The notes under the pieces are model-generated. The model was not told the DNA's origin and searched no databases. It saw nothing but the letters and a program-made list of their open reading frames with translations. A stretch of DNA of 64,000 nucleotides, taken from contig NZ_FMCX01000005.1 of assembly GCF_900091555.1 (NCBI RefSeq), positions 186,001-250,000 of the forward strand, written 5' to 3'. Shown here piece after piece: positions 39,151 through 47,623 of this stretch; the stretch's first letter is position 1; each line of letters begins with the position of its first letter. This DNA is from Micromonospora mirobrigensis. GTDB lineage: Bacteria > Actinomycetota > Actinomycetes > Mycobacteriales > Micromonosporaceae. The position numbers and the translations under genes were made by a program.

Positions 39151-40662
39151 ATGGAACAACCTGCGGATCCGCGGGCCCGACGGCTCTTCGGCGGCAGCGC
39201 CCGGGCGCTCGGCGACCTCGCCACCGGCCCGTTCCGCGCCGACCGGGACCGGATCGTCGGGTCACCCTTCTTCGCCCGCCTCAACGGCGTCACCCAGGTG
39301 ATCAGTCCGGGCGGCTCCGGCCTGCTGGTGCACAACCGGCTCACCCACAGCCTCAAGGTGGCGCAGGTGGCCCGGGCCATCGCCGAACGGCTCACCGCCG
39401 ACGAGGAGGTCCGGGGCGTCCTGGAGAAGCTGGGCGGCTGCGACCCGGACGTGGTGGAGGCCGCCGCCCTCGCCCACGACCTCGGGCACCCGCCCTTCGG
39501 GCACCTGGGGGAGCGGGTCCTGGACCGGCTGGCCCGGCAGCGGCTCGGCCTCACCGACGGGTTCGAGGGCAACGCGCAGTCGTACCGGATCGTCACCAGC
39601 ACCGAGATCCGGGGCGCCGCCACCACCGGGCTCGACCTCACCGCGGCGGTCCGCGCGGCGATGCTGAAGTACCCGTGGACCCGGCTGGACCACCCGGACC
39701 CGCACCCGCGCACCATGGACCCGCCGCCGCGCGGCGCGACCCCGCCTCCGGACGACCCGGAGAGCGGCTCGTCGAAGTTCGGGGCGTACCGCACCGAGCT
39801 GGACGACCTGCGGCAGGCCCGGGAGCCGTTCGCCGGGCGGATCGCCGACTGGCAGCAGACCGTCGAGGCGTCGATCATGGACACCGCCGACGACATCGCG
39901 TACGCCATCCACGACGTGGAGGACTTCTACCGGGTCGGGGTGCTCCAGCAGGGTGCGGTGGCCGCCGAGCTGATGGCCTGGCAGCGCGACGTCGGGCACC
40001 TCCGCACCGCCACCGACGGTGGCCTGGACTCCGGCGGCCGGCGGCCGGGCGCGGCGATCGAACGGCTGCGCCGCCAGCTGCACCGCAAGGACGCCTGGGT
40101 CGCCGACGACGAGGCGTTCGCCGCCGCCGTGGAACACGTCCGGCAGGAGCTGGTGGAGGGGCTGCTCGCCTCGCCGTTCGACGGCTCGATCGAGGCCGAG
40201 CAGTACGTGGCCCGCTTCTCCGCCCGCTGGTCCACCCGGTTCGTCGAGTCGATCCGGGTGACCACCGACCCGAACGTCCGCTCCGGGCACGTGCTGCTGG
40301 CCGACGCCCAGTGGCACGAGGTGCAGGTGCTCAAGTTCGTCCACCACCGGTTCGTGCTGGCCCGCCCCGACCTGGCCCTGCACCAGCGCGGCCAGGCCCG
40401 GCTGCTCGGCACCCTGGTCGAGGCGCTGTGGGAGTGGCTGCTGGATCCGGAGGAGTCGTCCCGGCTACCGCGCCGGCTGCACGACCTGGTGGAGCTGGCG
40501 GAGGCGGAGCTGCACCCGCGTACCCCGGACCGGATCGGCAAGGCCCGGGGGCGGGCCATCGTCGACTTCGTCGCCCAGCTCACCGACGGGCAGGCGGTGG
40601 CCATGCAGGACGCGCTGTCCGGCCGCTCCGGCGCGCTCTGGACCGACGCCTTCGTGCTCTAG
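39151..40662 (+). CDS. dgt: dGTPase-like HD phosphohydrolase
   Basis: The 503-aa protein is a deoxyguanosinetriphosphate triphosphohydrolase-like enzyme, releasing triphosphate from dNTPs. The HD-domain metal ligands are H66 in NRLTHSLKV, H109-D110 in AALAHDLGHPPFGH, and a later D in IMDTADDIAYAIHDVED. GNAQSYRIVT and the long C-terminal domain are typical. I chose ATG 39151 (MEQPADPRARRLFGG) over an upstream in-frame start that begins inside the repeat element. Its TAG stop shares three bases with the stop of the glycosyltransferase on the other strand. Confidence 0.94.
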   Translation: MEQPADPRARRLFGGSARALGDLATGPFRADRDRIVGSPFFARLNGVTQVISPGGSGLLVHNRLTHSLKVAQVARAIAERLTADEEVRGVLEKLGGCDPDVVEAAALAHDLGHPPFGHLGERVLDRLARQRLGLTDGFEGNAQSYRIVTSTEIRGAATTGLDLTAAVRAAMLKYPWTRLDHPDPHPRTMDPPPRGATPPPDDPESGSSKFGAYRTELDDLRQAREPFAGRIADWQQTVEASIMDTADDIAYAIHDVEDFYRVGVLQQGAVAAELMAWQRDVGHLRTATDGGLDSGGRRPGAAIERLRRQLHRKDAWVADDEAFAAAVEHVRQELVEGLLASPFDGSIEAEQYVARFSARWSTRFVESIRVTTDPNVRSGHVLLADAQWHEVQVLKFVHHRFVLARPDLALHQRGQARLLGTLVEALWEWLLDPEESSRLPRRLHDLVELAEAELHPRTPDRIGKARGRAIVDFVAQLTDGQAVAMQDALSGRSGALWTDAFVL

Positions 40663-41852
40663 GGACGGACCGCCGGTCGCGCCGGCTCCGGCGTCACGGC
40701 CGCCTCGATCACGTCGGCCAGCGCGACGGCCGCGTCCCGGCTGTCGAACCGCTCGACGACCCGGCGCCGGCTGCGTCGCGCGCGTTCGGCCAGCGCGCCG
40801 CTGCTCCATTCCGCGTGGGCGAGCAGCAGGGCGGAGAGCAGCGCGGGTACGTCCCCGCGCGGGACCACCCAGCCGCTGTGGGCGTCGACGGTCTCGGGGA
40901 GCCCGCCGGCGTCGCTGACGATGCTGGGCACACCCATCGCGCCGGCCTCGAGCGCCGAGCCGTGGTTCTCCGACATCGACGGCGCGACGCTGAGGTCCGC
41001 GGCCAGATAGCAGGGGCGTACGTCGGAGACCGAGGTCAGCCAGCTGACCGAGGGGTTCTCCGCCACCCGGAACCGGTCCAGCAGGGCGTGCCGGTGCGCC
41101 TCGCCGGCCTCGCCCCAGCCGGCCCCGACCAGGAGCAGGTGCGCGTCGGGCCGTTGGGCCGAGAACTGCCCCCAGGCGGCCAGGAGGACGTCGTGGCCCT
41201 TGATGCCGATGCCCTGGTGGACGAGGCGTCGGGGCGGATAGACGTAGGCCACCATGATCACCACGAACGCGGCCGGCGGCAGGCCCAGCTCGGCTCGTGC
41301 CTTCGCCTGCCGCTCCCGGTGGTCCCGGTCCGGCGGCGGCGCGAAGCGGTCGGTGTCCGTGCCGTAGGGCACCACGGGCCGGCGTGCCGGGGGGCAGCCG
41401 AGGCGGCCGTAGAACTCGGAGGTGAAGCGGGCGCCGCAGACGGTCACCGTGTCCAGTCGCCACAGTGCCCGTTCGGCCCGGCGGATCAGCGGGGACTCCA
41501 GGTAGAGCGGGCCGGCCACCATGTGCACCCGCCGCAGCCGGCGGCCCAGGGTGGTGAGCCGCGCCGCCAGCGCCGAGGCGTAGAGGTGGTAGAGGACGAC
41601 GTCCGGCCGCACCCCGCGCAGCAGCCGGCGCAGCCGGAGCAGGCCGCGGATGGTGGCCCACCTCGGCGCGAAGCCGAACGAGAACGGCGAGGGGAGCACC
41701 GGGAAGCCGCGCTGGCGCAGTTCCCGGGTCAGGCGTCCGTCGCCCGGCGGCAGGATGGCCAGCACCTCGTGTCCGCGCCGGCGAAGCTCCTCCAGCTGCG
41801 GAACGACCCACAGCCCGCCCTCGTTGGTCTTCAGGAGCAGAGCGATTCTCAT
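40659..41852 (-). CDS. Glycosyltransferase, GT4 family
   Basis: The 397-aa GT-B enzyme begins MRIALLLKTNEGGLWVVPQLEELRRRGHEVLAILPPG, carries PDVVLYHLYASALAARL, VPYGTDTDRF at the linker, LLLVGAGWGEAGE, and the donor loop PSMSENHGSALEAGAMGVPSIVSDAGGLPETV. It is not closely related to the tandem pair at 30947-33541. It belongs by type to the polysaccharide locus but is separated from the main arms by tex and dgt. It starts at ATG 41852, divergent from the acetyltransferase gene. Confidence 0.88.
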   Translation of the reverse strand: MRIALLLKTNEGGLWVVPQLEELRRRGHEVLAILPPGDGRLTRELRQRGFPVLPSPFSFGFAPRWATIRGLLRLRRLLRGVRPDVVLYHLYASALAARLTTLGRRLRRVHMVAGPLYLESPLIRRAERALWRLDTVTVCGARFTSEFYGRLGCPPARRPVVPYGTDTDRFAPPPDRDHRERQAKARAELGLPPAAFVVIMVAYVYPPRRLVHQGIGIKGHDVLLAAWGQFSAQRPDAHLLLVGAGWGEAGEAHRHALLDRFRVAENPSVSWLTSVSDVRPCYLAADLSVAPSMSENHGSALEAGAMGVPSIVSDAGGLPETVDAHSGWVVPRGDVPALLSALLLAHAEWSSGALAERARRSRRRVVERFDSRDAAVALADVIEAAVTPEPARPAVRP

Positions 41853-41925
41853 CGGTGTTCGCCGGAGCCCTTCGTGCCGGGGCCGGGACCGGGCAACCTG
41901 GCCGGTCGCCGTACCTCTCAGACAT

Positions 41926-41956
41926 TTGCACCTTTAGGTGCTTATGGCCAAATATA
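41926..41956. promoter_or_regulatory. AT-rich divergent promoter region with palindrome
   Basis: Between the divergent glycosyltransferase and acetyltransferase genes, gcacctttaggtgc (41928-41941) is a 6-bp inverted repeat around tt. It is nested within ATTTG and CAAAT arms (41924-41952). TTGCAC at 41926 and aatata at 41951 could serve as a plus-strand promoter with a long 19-base spacer. The composition contrasts sharply with the GC-rich flanks. A shared operator is plausible. Confidence 0.45.
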
Positions 41957-42013
41957 GGGCCCGACCAGCCTCTACCGTGGTTGACATGCCGGGCGAAGCG
42001 GAAGGTGGAGCGG

Positions 42014-42658
42014 ATGGCGCTGGATCTGGTGATCGTGGGTGCGGGCGGACACGGCCGGGAGGTGCTGGGCATCGCCGACGCGATCAACCGGGCCGCCGCG
42101 GACGTCCGCTGGCGGGTCGTCGGCTTCGTCGACGACCGCCCCGGCGAGGCCGACCTCAAGCGGATCCAGCGACTCGACGTCGCGTACCTCGGCCCGATCG
42201 GCGCGCTCGCCGACCAACCCGAGGACACCCACGTCGTCCTCGGTATCGGCGCCCCGGCGGTGCGCCGGGAGATCGACGGCAGGATCCGGGGGTACGGGCT
42301 GCCGGCGGCCAGCCTCGTCCACCCCTGCGCGGACGTCGGACGGGACTGCGAGTTCCACGAGGGGCTCGTCGTGGCGGCCGGCGCCCGGGTGACGACGAAC
42401 GTGCGGCTCGGCCGGCACGTGCACGTCAACATGAACGCGACGGTCGCCCACGACTGCGTCCTCGGGGACTTCGTCTCGGTGAACCCGCTGGCCGCGGTCT
42501 CCGGCAACTGCCGGCTGGGGTCCGGCGTGATGATCGGGACGAACGCGGCGGTGGTGCAGGGCCTGACGATCGGCTCCGGGTCGACCGTCGGCGCGGGGGC
42601 CTGCGTGGTGCGGGACGTGCCGGAGGCGGTCGTCGTGAAGGGCGTACCGGCCCGCTGA
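42014..42658 (+). CDS. Sugar O/N-acetyltransferase, PglD/NeuD-like
   Basis: The 214-aa protein has an N-terminal Rossmann-like sugar-nucleotide part (LDLVIVGAGGHGREVLGIADA; VVGFVDDRPGEAD) and a C-terminal left-handed beta-helix of hexapeptide repeats (HPCADVGRDCEFHEGLVVAAGARVTTNVRLG; VMIGTNAAVVQGLTIGSGSTVGAGACVV). The His of NMNATVAHDCVLGD is the likely catalytic base. PglD-type enzymes acetylate the 4-amino group made by a DegT aminotransferase, and one is encoded at 33631. ATG 42014 follows AAGGTGGAG. O-acetylation of the polymer is the alternative. Confidence 0.9.
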   Translation: MALDLVIVGAGGHGREVLGIADAINRAAADVRWRVVGFVDDRPGEADLKRIQRLDVAYLGPIGALADQPEDTHVVLGIGAPAVRREIDGRIRGYGLPAASLVHPCADVGRDCEFHEGLVVAAGARVTTNVRLGRHVHVNMNATVAHDCVLGDFVSVNPLAAVSGNCRLGSGVMIGTNAAVVQGLTIGSGSTVGAGACVVRDVPEAVVVKGVPAR

Positions 42659-42691
42659 CCCGCGACCGATCGGCGCGGTCCGGTCCGGGTC

Positions 42692-43402
42692 TCAGGAGGC
42701 GACGCTGATCTCGTCCCTGGTCGCCCGCCCCGGCCGGGCCGGGCCGAGGAAGTCCTGGGCGGTGGCGCTGCCCGGCGCGCTGATGCCCTCCCGGCGCAGC
42801 ACCGTCGACACGGTCCGGGCGATGATCCGCAGGTCGAGGAGCAGGCTCTGGTGGTCGACGTACCACACGTCGAAGGCGAACTTCTCCTCCCAGGTCAGGC
42901 TGTTGCGCCCGTTGACCTGGGCCAGGCCGGTCAGTCCCGGGCGGACCTCGTGCCGGCGGAACTGCTCCCTGGTGTAGCGGAACCGGTAGCGCGTGGGCAG
43001 CGGGCGGGGGCCGACCAGGCTCATGTCGCCCCGGACGATGTTCCAGAGGCTGGGCAGTTCGTCCAGACTGGTCGTCCGCAGCCAGTGACCGAGCCGGGTC
43101 AGTCGGGCCGCGTCGCCGGCCGCGCCCGCGTCCGGGCCGACGGCCATCGACCGGAACTTGAGGATCGTGAACGGCTCGCCGTGGCGTCCGATCCGGACCT
43201 GGCGGAACAGCACCGGCCTGCCCATCGCGACCAGCACCACCACCGCCACCACCGCGATCAGCGGCGCCACGAGCAGCAGCGCCACCATGGCCACGGTCAG
43301 GTCGAGGACGCGCTTGGCGGCCGCGCCCAGCGGTCCGCCACCGCCGGTGCCGGGCCGCCCGGCACTCCGGTCGTCCACGATCGAGCAGATGGGTACGCCC
43401 AT
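42692..43402 (-). CDS. Initiating sugar-phosphate transferase (WcaJ/PglC type)
   Basis: The 236-aa protein is a polyprenyl-phosphate sugar-1-phosphate transferase that loads the first sugar on the lipid carrier. It has one N-terminal hydrophobic hairpin (VLDLTVAMVALLLVAPLIAVVAVVVLVAM) and the core motifs PVLFRQVRIGRHGEPFTILKFRSM, TSLDELPSLWNIVRGDMSLVGPRPL and RPGLTGLAQVNGRN. The short PglC-like form without extra transmembrane segments fits a bacillosamine-like or HexNAc primer. ATG 43402 is set by GGGAGG five bases upstream. It sits alone on its strand downstream of the MBL-fold gene. Confidence 0.93.
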   Translation of the reverse strand: MGVPICSIVDDRSAGRPGTGGGGPLGAAAKRVLDLTVAMVALLLVAPLIAVVAVVVLVAMGRPVLFRQVRIGRHGEPFTILKFRSMAVGPDAGAAGDAARLTRLGHWLRTTSLDELPSLWNIVRGDMSLVGPRPLPTRYRFRYTREQFRRHEVRPGLTGLAQVNGRNSLTWEEKFAFDVWYVDHQSLLLDLRIIARTVSTVLRREGISAPGSATAQDFLGPARPGRATRDEISVAS

Positions 43403-43539
43403 TCGGTCCTCCCGCCGACACGTCAGCGGACAGGGTAAACCGAATTGCCTCACCAAAGCGGACTTATGTGGATTTTAGATACTCGTTCGCGTTTCGTGGC
43501 GCACCGCGGACCGCCGTCACGCCCCGGAACGCCGCCGGA
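43403..43539 (-). promoter_or_regulatory. AT-rich promoter region of the initiating transferase
   Basis: The 43440-43495 part is AT-richer than the genes around it. On the minus strand it offers TAAAAT (from 43477) as a -10-like word, but no matching -35 at 17 bases is convincing. It ends in a GGGAGG ribosome site. A promoter here is likely on position alone. Confidence 0.35.
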
Positions 43540-44682
43540 TCAGGCGATCGACTGCCACCAACCGTCCACGGCGGGCGGATCGTCGACCACCACCCGCTCG
43601 CCGGGGCGGGGCACCGCCAGGCGGACGTCGCGCGCCTTCGCCTCCGCCCAGAGCCGGTCCACCGGCTCGGCCCAGTCGTGCAGGGCCAGGTTGAAGGTGG
43701 CCCAGTGCACCGGCACGAAGAGCCCGCCCCGCAGGTCGAGGTGGGCGGCGACCGCCTCCTCCGGGAACATGTGGATGGTCGGCCACGCCCGGTCGTACGC
43801 GCCGATCTGCATCAGCGTGACGTCGAACGGGCCGTGCTCGGCGCCGATCTCCGCGTACCCGTCGAAGTAGCCGGAGTCGCCGGTGTAGAAGACCCTCCGG
43901 TGCGCCCCGGCCACCACCCACGAGCTCCACAGCGTGCCGTCGCGGCGCAGGCCCCGGCCGGAGAAGTGCTGGGCGGGGGTGGCGGTGACGGTCAGGCCGT
44001 CCAGTTTGTGGCTCTCCGACCAGTCCAGCTCGATGATCCGCTCCGCCGGCACGCCCCACCGGTCCAGGTGCGCGCCCACGCCGAGCGGCACCAGGAACGG
44101 CGCGGACTGGTTCGCGCAGAGGCCCTGGATCGTGGCCATGTCGAGGTGGTCGTAGTGGTCGTGGGAGATCAGCACCGCGTCGACCGGCGGCAGCTCGTCG
44201 AGGCGGACCGGGGGCTGGTGGATGCGGCGGGGGCCGACCGTCGCCGAGGGGGAGCAGCGCTCGCTCCACACCGGGTCGACCAGCACCCGGCGTCCCTCGA
44301 TCTCGATCAGCGCCGAGGCGTGGCCGTACCAGACGATGCTCAGCTCACGGTCGGTGCCGTCGGCCGGCGGGCCGGCCGGGCGCAGCAGCGGCACGGCCGC
44401 GGTGGGCCGCCGCTTCTGCTTGCCGAAGAGCAGCTCCCGGAGCACGTTGCGGCCCGGGTCGGCCACCATCGTGCGGGTGTCGGCGCGGTTGTGGAAGGTG
44501 CCGTCGGAGAACCGGGGGGAGCGGGCCGCCCGTTCCGCCCGGGCGCCGGCGAGCCGCCCACCGAGCTGGGCCGGCACGTCCCGGGCCACCCAGGCCAGCC
44601 CGGCCACCGCGGCCAGCCCCGCCATCCGCCACAGCCGCCCGCCGAGTGCCCGCTCGACCGTCCGTTCCGCTTCCGCGCCCAT
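43540..44682 (-). CDS. MBL-fold hydrolase, NAPE-PLD/UlaG-like
   Basis: This 380-aa protein is a metallo-beta-lactamase-fold hydrolase. The metal motif is SHDHYDHLD (H174, H176, D178, H179), preceded by IVWYGHASALIEIEGRRVLVDPVWSERCSPS and followed by HFSGRG, FYTGDSGYFDGY and FVPVHWATFNLALHDW. Gene length and these motifs resemble N-acyl-phosphatidylethanolamine phospholipase D relatives. A hydrophobic N-terminal stretch (MAGLAAVAGLAWVA, residues 20-33) may anchor it in the membrane. The ATG 44682 follows a GGAGAGGGCGG purine run. The natural substrate is not predictable. Confidence 0.86.
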   Translation of the reverse strand: MGAEAERTVERALGGRLWRMAGLAAVAGLAWVARDVPAQLGGRLAGARAERAARSPRFSDGTFHNRADTRTMVADPGRNVLRELLFGKQKRRPTAAVPLLRPAGPPADGTDRELSIVWYGHASALIEIEGRRVLVDPVWSERCSPSATVGPRRIHQPPVRLDELPPVDAVLISHDHYDHLDMATIQGLCANQSAPFLVPLGVGAHLDRWGVPAERIIELDWSESHKLDGLTVTATPAQHFSGRGLRRDGTLWSSWVVAGAHRRVFYTGDSGYFDGYAEIGAEHGPFDVTLMQIGAYDRAWPTIHMFPEEAVAAHLDLRGGLFVPVHWATFNLALHDWAEPVDRLWAEAKARDVRLAVPRPGERVVVDDPPAVDGWWQSIA

Positions 44683-44808
44683 CCCGCCGCCCTCTCCGCC
44701 GTGTCCCGCCGTACACGGTAGTCACCCCGGGCCCGGTCCGCCCGCGAGCCGGGCCCGCCGGTCCCGTGCGCCCGGTGGGAGGACCGGGGCCCCGCGGGCG
44801 TACGCCGG

Positions 44809-45843
44809 TCAGCCGTCGCGCCGCAGCAGCGCCGCGCTCACGGCGGTGGCCGAGTCGCCCACCGCCTTCGCCGCCCGGGTGCCACCGGCCAGCGCCGAGC
44901 CGCCGAGCGACCGGGCCGCCCGGCCGCCCCGGGACGCGGCGAAGCCGCCCACCGACCGGGCCAGCCCGGACAGGTCGGGCAGCCAGCCACCGCTGACCGC
45001 CTCGCCGGCCGGGTTCGGGGTGAACACCACCCCGTCGTGCGGCTCCACCGGCCGGTGGGAGAGCCCGGCCAGCCGCATCAGCGGCCCGACCAGCACGTCG
45101 TAGACGCCGGGCAGCACGGTGAAGCCGACCCGCATGACCACGTTGGCCCGGCCCACCGAGACCTCCCGGCGGGGCCGGTCGACGCAGTGCGCGATGGCCC
45201 GGGCCACCCGCTCCGCGGAGGTGATCGGCAGCGGTGGCCGGCCGACCCGGCCCAGGTAGTTCGCCGCCTGCTGGTAGACCGGGGTGTCCACGCTGCCCGG
45301 GTTGACCAGGCAGATGTTCACCCCGGGCAGCTCGCGGGCCTCCTGCTGCAACGCCCGGGTGAGCCCCTGCAACCCCCACTTGCTGGCCACGTAGCCGCTC
45401 ATGTAGGGCGCGGTGACGTGCCCGAGCACCGACCCGGTGAGGATCAGCGTGCCGCCGCCGGCCTGCTTGAAGTGCCGCAGGGCCACCCGGGCCGCCCCGG
45501 CGGCGGCCAGCAGGTCGGTGCGGACCACCTGATCGAAGACCTCCGCCGGCACGTCCTCGAACCGCCCGTACGCCATCACCGCGGCGGTGTGCACCCAGAC
45601 GTCGATCCGGCCGAACTCGGCGAGCGCGGTGGCCGCGAGGGCGTCCAGCGCGCCGGGCTCGGTGACGTCGGTCGGCACGTCCCGGACCTCCGCGCCGGCG
45701 TCGCGGCACTCCCGGCGTACCTCGGCCAGGGTCTCGGGGGAGCGGGCCGCGAGGACCAGACGGTCCCCGCGGCCCGCGAACTCCCGGGCGGCCGCGCGAC
45801 CGATGCCGCTGGTCGCACCGGCGATCACCACGACCCGGCTCAC
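44809..45843 (-). CDS. Short-chain dehydrogenase/reductase with C-terminal extension
   Basis: The 344-aa protein has a classical SDR core: GATSGIG at residues 9-15, catalytic S138 in LTGSVLG and Y151-VAS-K155. Beyond about residue 250 a Gly/Ala/Ser-rich tail continues (LSGLARSVGGFAASRGGRAARSLGG), much longer than the usual 250-residue core. The GTG at 45843 overlaps the alcohol dehydrogenase stop (GTGA), so the two are co-translated. The pair may share substrate flow in stress or alcohol/aldehyde metabolism; this is inferred from the operon alone. Confidence 0.87.
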   Translation of the reverse strand: MSRVVVIAGATSGIGRAAAREFAGRGDRLVLAARSPETLAEVRRECRDAGAEVRDVPTDVTEPGALDALAATALAEFGRIDVWVHTAAVMAYGRFEDVPAEVFDQVVRTDLLAAAGAARVALRHFKQAGGGTLILTGSVLGHVTAPYMSGYVASKWGLQGLTRALQQEARELPGVNICLVNPGSVDTPVYQQAANYLGRVGRPPLPITSAERVARAIAHCVDRPRREVSVGRANVVMRVGFTVLPGVYDVLVGPLMRLAGLSHRPVEPHDGVVFTPNPAGEAVSGGWLPDLSGLARSVGGFAASRGGRAARSLGGSALAGGTRAAKAVGDSATAVSAALLRRDG

Positions 45844-47024
45844 GGCGCGAGCACGACCTTCACGCAGCCGTCCTCCTTCTTCTGGAACATCTCGTACGCC
45901 TGCGGCGCCTGCTCCAGCGGCACCGGGTGGGTCCGCAGGTCCTCCACGCCCAGCGGGTCGTCGTCGCCCGCGAGCAGCGGCATGATCTCGTCGGTCCAGC
46001 GGCGCACGTGGCACTGCCCCATCCGCAGCTGGATGCCCCGGTCGAACATCTCCATCAGCGGCATCGGGTCCGCCTCGCCGCCGTAGACGCCGGAGATCGA
46101 GACGGTGCCACCGCGGCGGACCGCCTTGAGGGCGGCCTTGAGCACGACGAGCCGGTCCACGCCCACCTTGTCGGTCATCGTCTGGGCCAGCTTGTCGGGG
46201 AGCAGCCCGGCGGCGGTCTGCGCGACCTTGCCCAGCGGGGCGCCGTGCGCCTCCATGCCGACCGCGTCGATGACCGCGTCCGGGCCACGCCCGTCCACGA
46301 GGTCGATCAGCGCGCCGGGAACGTCGTCGAGCTGGCTCACGTCGAGGGTCTCGATGCCGTGCCGGCGGGCCATCTCCAGCCGCTCCGGAACCAGGTCCAG
46401 GCCGATCACCCGGCCGGCGCCGAGGTGGCGGCCGATCCGGGCGGAGAGCTGACCCACCGGGCCGAGGCCGAACACGGCCAGCGTGCCGCCGGTCGGGGTG
46501 TCGGCGTACTTCACCGCCTGCCAGGCGGTGGGCAGGATGTCGGAGAGGTAGAGGTAGCGCTCGTCCGGGCCGCCCTCGGGGATCTTGATCGGGCCGAACT
46601 GGGCCTGCGGGACCCGCAGGAACTCGGCCTGCCCGCCGGGGACCGAACCGTAGAGCGAGGTGTAGCCGAACAGCGAGGCGCCCTTGCCCTCCGCGGTGAC
46701 CTGGGTGGTCTCGCACTGGGCGTAGAGCTGCCGCTTGCACATCCAGCAGTCGCCGCAGGAGATGTTGAACGGGATCACCACCCGGTCGCCGGGCTTGAGC
46801 CGGCTCACCCCGGAACCGACCTCCTCGACGATGCCCATCGGCTCGTGGCCGAGGATGTCGCCGGGCTTGAGATACGGGCCGAGCACCTCGTACAGGTGCA
46901 GGTCGGAGCCGCAGATCGCGGTCGAGGTGATCCGGACGATCGCGTCGGTCGGCTCCTCGATGCGGGGGTCGGGGACCTCCTCGACCCGTACGTCGCGCTT
47001 GCCCTGCCAGGTAAGTGCCTTCAT
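45840..47024 (-). CDS. Zinc-dependent alcohol/formaldehyde dehydrogenase-like MDR
   Basis: The 394-aa medium-chain dehydrogenase resembles the glutathione-independent formaldehyde dehydrogenase branch. Catalytic-zinc residues are C38 and H60-E61 (GHEPMG); structural-zinc cysteines are C90, C93, C96 and C104. The NAD loop is VFGLGPVGQLSARIG, with an inserted loop VGMEAHGAPLGKVAQTAAGLLPDKLAQ typical of that branch. ATG 47024 follows GAGAGGGG. A candidate sigma-B-type promoter lies about 40-60 bases upstream. The SDR gene follows with a GTGA overlap. Confidence 0.9.
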   Translation of the reverse strand: MKALTWQGKRDVRVEEVPDPRIEEPTDAIVRITSTAICGSDLHLYEVLGPYLKPGDILGHEPMGIVEEVGSGVSRLKPGDRVVIPFNISCGDCWMCKRQLYAQCETTQVTAEGKGASLFGYTSLYGSVPGGQAEFLRVPQAQFGPIKIPEGGPDERYLYLSDILPTAWQAVKYADTPTGGTLAVFGLGPVGQLSARIGRHLGAGRVIGLDLVPERLEMARRHGIETLDVSQLDDVPGALIDLVDGRGPDAVIDAVGMEAHGAPLGKVAQTAAGLLPDKLAQTMTDKVGVDRLVVLKAALKAVRRGGTVSISGVYGGEADPMPLMEMFDRGIQLRMGQCHVRRWTDEIMPLLAGDDDPLGVEDLRTHPVPLEQAPQAYEMFQKKEDGCVKVVLAP

Positions 47025-47060
47025 GCCGGAATTCCCCTCTCGGTGCCGTCCATGGGACTG

Positions 47061-47084
47061 CTACCCGGGATGACGGGCTTGAAC
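47061..47084 (-). promoter_or_regulatory. Candidate sigma-B/sigma-F-type promoter for the ADH-SDR pair
   Basis: On the minus strand GTTC (47084-47081), a 14-base spacer and GGGTAG (47066-47061) match the actinobacterial general-stress pattern of GNNT, 14-16 bases, GGGTAY. Transcription would start near 47055, about 30 bases before the ATG at 47024. The call rests on consensus only. Confidence 0.42.
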
Positions 47085-47560
47085 CGATGGGTAGGTCACG
47101 TTCCCGGCGCGGCCGGCATCCTCCGCGTAGGGTGGGCGGCGCCGTCCACCGGCCCGTGCGGCCGGCGCCTCGCCGGAACCGCCCGCCTCGCTGGTCGAGG
47201 GTTTCGACCGGCCGGTCACCAACGGTCAGCCGCGCGCCGCCGCCGAGGTCCGGTCCGGGCCCCTTTGCTCTGCTGTATCCCACGCAACACTTACTCACCG
47301 TCAGCGGAATGGCAGCCTGGTCGGTCGAGGTGACGAGAGGAAACCCTGCTCAGGGTGGTGTTGCGCCGGCGGCAGCAGAGCAAAGGCGCACGGCGGGGGT
47401 GGCGGCCGCCCGGCGAGGGTCGCCCTGGGTGATCAGGGGAGGGCGCCATAGCTTCCGTACGGAGAGTGGTCGTGGTGATTCTTCGCGCGCCGTCCTCGAA
47501 GCGCGGACCGCAGCCCGCCGGATCGAGGCCTGTGCTGGACCGGTTGCCACACCCGGGTAC
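47085..47560. other. Non-coding stretch between ADH promoter and sdhB terminator
   Basis: No credible gene lies between the ADH promoter and the sdhB terminator. The main content is the second copy of the covarying hairpin element at 47262-47386. The ccgtacgg palindrome near 47455 is short and may be chance. Confidence 0.55.
47262..47386. repeat. Covarying hairpin element, copy 2
   Basis: Outer arms cctttgctctgctg (47262-47275) and its exact complement (47373-47386) are identical to copy 1. A 7x7 internal loop follows, then an inner stem of cgcaacac (47283-47290) with gtgttgcg (47358-47365), which differs from copy 1 at two pairs, both compensated. The apical part is longer (67 against 41 bases) but keeps tcacc/ggtga. 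It also has its own accctg/cagggt hairpin at 47343-47356. Confidence 0.8.
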
Positions 47561-47564
47561 GAAG

Positions 47565-47604
47565 CCGCCGGCCGCCGCGCCCCAGGGGGCGCGGCGGCCG
47601 GCGG
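47565..47604 (-). terminator. Strong hairpin terminator behind sdhB
   Basis: Arms 47565-47583 and 47586-47604 are exact complements (ccgccggccgccgcgcccc and its partner), giving about 17-18 usable pairs around a tight cagg loop. It begins 20 bases beyond the sdhB stop. No U tract is present. Confidence 0.78.
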
Positions 47605-47623
47605 TCAGGACGGTCGGGCGGCG

